The notes beneath the pieces were generated by a model. The model was not told where the DNA came from, searched no databases, and worked only from the letters and a program-made list of their open reading frames with translations. This document shows, in pieces, positions 13,640 to 14,774 of a stretch of 14,774 bases of DNA. Made by a program: the position numbers and the translations under genes. The stretch covers positions 607,809 to 622,582 of the forward strand of contig MU646496.1 of NCBI GenBank assembly GCA_026770585.1, in the 5' to 3' direction. Each line of letters opens with the position of its first letter. Position 1 is the first letter of the stretch. Origin of the DNA: Baffinella frigidus (Eukaryota; Cryptophyceae; Cryptomonadales; Baffinellaceae).

Positions 13640-13703
13640 CAGTTGGGGAACGCTGAGTGCAAACTTGGTGTGTGTGTTTAGACAAGGCGGAGGTTGACTA
13701 AAC

Positions 13704-13849
13704 TTCATCTCGGAAGATAACTGAACCAGGTCCTGTTCAATACGAGGTTGGATAGGAGAAATCTGTTAGGGCATAGTAAATTCGATTAGGCCTCCTAATC
13801 AAATAAAAACTCTGATTAGGGAACTGATTCAGTGATCTTTTGCGATGAA
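13704..13849 (+). mobile_element. Foldback element family A, compact copy (146 bp)
   Basis: Ends TTCATCTCGGAAGATAACTG and CAGTGATCTTTTGCGATGAA. Shares GGCATAGTAAATTCGATTAG and GGCCTCCTAAT with the array at 2458-3062 and lacks the extra 50-bp unit, so this and 2458-2605 probably show the basic element. AC lies on each side but is too short to call a duplication. Confidence 0.8.
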
Positions 13850-13899
13850 ACTCGCACGCCGGCAGGGCTGGGGACCTAAACTACACCTTAGTCGCGGTC

Positions 13900-14052
13900 T
13901 GGTGCTGGACACACAGTGATGCTGACACATAATGTTCTGTGTGCTGACACGGGGCTGACAGAGTGATGGCTCCTGGCACGGTGCTGGGTCTGGGTAAACG
14001 CAGGTGCTGACAAATGGTGCTGACACCCGCAGGTGCTGACAGAGTGCCGTGT
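13900..14052 (+). repeat. GTGCTGACA minisatellite
   Basis: At least seven copies of GTGCTGACA, GGGCTGACA or GATGCTGACA with irregular spacers. Minus-strand frames read CQH-VS repeats, but the irregular spacing and lack of a domain argue against a gene. Confidence 0.8.
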
Positions 14053-14167
14053 TGGACAGTCGCGGTCTGCCTCCTCTTTCTCCTTCCGCTACCGAGCGAG
14101 GACGGGACACAATTTTAAAAACTTTGACCTGAATCCTGGAGGAAATGGACTTTTAAAATGAAAAGCC

Positions 14168-14189
14168 AGGACCGGAATCCCGGTCCTGA
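14168..14189. repeat. Hairpin CAGGACCGG-AATC-CCGGTCCTG
   Basis: A 9-bp perfect stem with a short loop, ten bases upstream of the first membrane exon's ATG. If transcribed it would sit in the 5' leader. A similar CCGGTCCTCAC hairpin is at 1763-1841. Confidence 0.6.
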
Positions 14190-14198
14190 CTGTCTTAT

Positions 14199-14304
14199 AT
14201 GTGCCGAGTTGGCTCGACAGCGGTGCTGGGCTACGCGACAGGCGGAGCTCGCGGTGTTTTCCACGGCTACATTCTTCTCTTCTTCTTCATTACTCTCGAT
14301 ACAG
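14199..14304 (+). CDS. Membrane-protein exon 1 (partial gene)
   Basis: The first ATG after an in-frame TGA (about 14187) starts MCRVGSTAVLGYATGGARGV, then FHGYILLFFFITLDT, a clear hydrophobic membrane span with aromatic ends. A donor ACAG/GTCCTA follows; without splicing a stop comes within six codons. Together with the next exon this suggests a small multi-pass membrane protein. I do not recognise the family. The donor is phase 1, which does not fit the likeliest acceptor of the next exon, so another splice site, an indel or separate genes must be considered. Confidence 0.4.
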
Positions 14305-14437
14305 GTCCTAAAACAGGCCCTTGAGCCTTGAGTTGATAAATACAAAAATCTATGGGCCTTGAGAAACGGGCCCGCCTCAGAGACAAGAGCTATAATGCAC
14401 GGCTACTTTGTGCAACTCACACCCACACGCCGGCAGG

Positions 14438-14617
14438 GATGACGACCGAGACTTGAGACGTATGTGGACGGGCTGCGTCATTCTCCTGGCCGTCGCCACC
14501 TTCGAATTCACATACGAGGATGGATGGCACGGTGTGCTTGGTCGGGCGGTCTGGGCGCTTCCTCTCTTCGCCTTCGAGCTATATGTGACCCTCTTTTCTC
14601 TCGCCTTCTCGCTGGTC
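14438..14617 (+). CDS. Membrane-protein exon 2, ends in telomeric repeats
   Basis: After a plausible acceptor (GCCGGCAG, 14437) the frame reads DDDRDLRRMWTGCVILLAVA, TFEFTYEDGWHGVLGRAVWA and LPLFAFELYVTLFSLAFSLV: two hydrophobic segments separated by a polar loop. Coding-like sequence stops at CTGGTCAACCCTAAACCC, where telomeric repeat begins and gives a stop. Either the gene was cut by telomere-type DNA, or GTCAAC is a donor and the repeats lie in an intron. Product and function unknown. Confidence 0.45.
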
Positions 14618-14774
14618 AACCCTAAACCCTAAACCCTAAACCCTACACCCTGAACCCTGCACCTTGAACCCTGAACCCAGAACCCCGAACCCTGAACCCT
14701 ACACACCAAACCCTGAACCCTGCACCTTGAACCCTGAACCCTGCACCTTGAACCCTGAACCCTGAACCCCGAAC
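14618..14774 (-). repeat. CCCTAAA array, degenerate, runs off the window
   Basis: Three perfect CCCTAAA units, then CCCTGAA, CCCTACA and a higher-order CCCTGCACCTTGAA pattern. The CCCTAAA orientation points an end to the left, again opposite to the 7-kb array. Confidence 0.95.

Noticed and set aside
13829-14110. Minus-strand frame with CQH-VS repeats
   Set aside because: Produced by the GTGCTGACA minisatellite with irregular spacing; no start context or domain.
14115-14345. 76-codon minus-strand frame with EEEE
   Set aside because: Antisense of the plus-strand membrane exon, whose hydrophobic pattern is more convincing.

Overview
The window reads as subtelomeric DNA of a eukaryote, most likely a protist alga. 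Long stretches of TTTAGGG/CCCTAAA repeats (the Arabidopsis-type telomere unit, also used by many green algae, dinoflagellates and chromerids) lie inside it. Coding DNA is sparse and split by GT-AG introns of 50 to about 180 bp, and there are no bacterial operons or ribosome binding sites. A chromerid-like or dinoflagellate-like alga is a guess from the telomere unit, the short introns and the gene types (ankyrin, F-box-like and OmpA-like fragments); the sequence alone does not fix the species.

Layout. 1-2330: GA and CT microsatellites, each next to one arm of a long inverted repeat, enclosing degenerate repeats of about 90 bp and a small transposon (1530-1678). 2458-3250: array of a 148-bp foldback family, one copy interrupted by a TA-flanked element. 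3393-5160: several foldback elements around four decayed minus-strand copies of an exon resembling the OmpA peptidoglycan-binding domain. 5225-6240: a tRNA-Leu-like repeat, a duplicated 76-bp coding-like block and two more foldback elements. 6407-6738 (minus): the best intact gene, a two-exon F-box-like protein of 93 residues. 6859-7095: dispersed subtelomeric repeat, leading into about 750 bp of degenerate TTTAGGG at 7096-7860. 7861-9740: dispersed repeats, a GCTAC-flanked element and the second tRNA-Leu-like copy. 9822-10523 (plus): a two-exon ankyrin gene whose stop codon comes from an inserted foldback element (10507-10714). 10715-13850: foldback elements, a possible two-exon gene fragment, a short CCCTAAA tract, and the second copies of two families seen near 2.5 and 4.5 kb. 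14199-14617: exons of a multi-pass membrane protein running straight into degenerate CCCTAAA repeats.

The main theme is a dense set of small non-autonomous foldback (MITE-like) elements. I can pair copies or find target-site duplications for several: AATTT and CAGTT (two copies of one family), GAAGA, GCTAC and TA. Families with different ends share a CCTACGGTAGG/CCCTAGGACC core, which is the most unusual signal here. No transposase is encoded in the window, so any mobility would depend on an enzyme from elsewhere. The genes do not form a pathway; they look like single, partly decayed members of large families caught in a transposon-rich chromosome-end environment.
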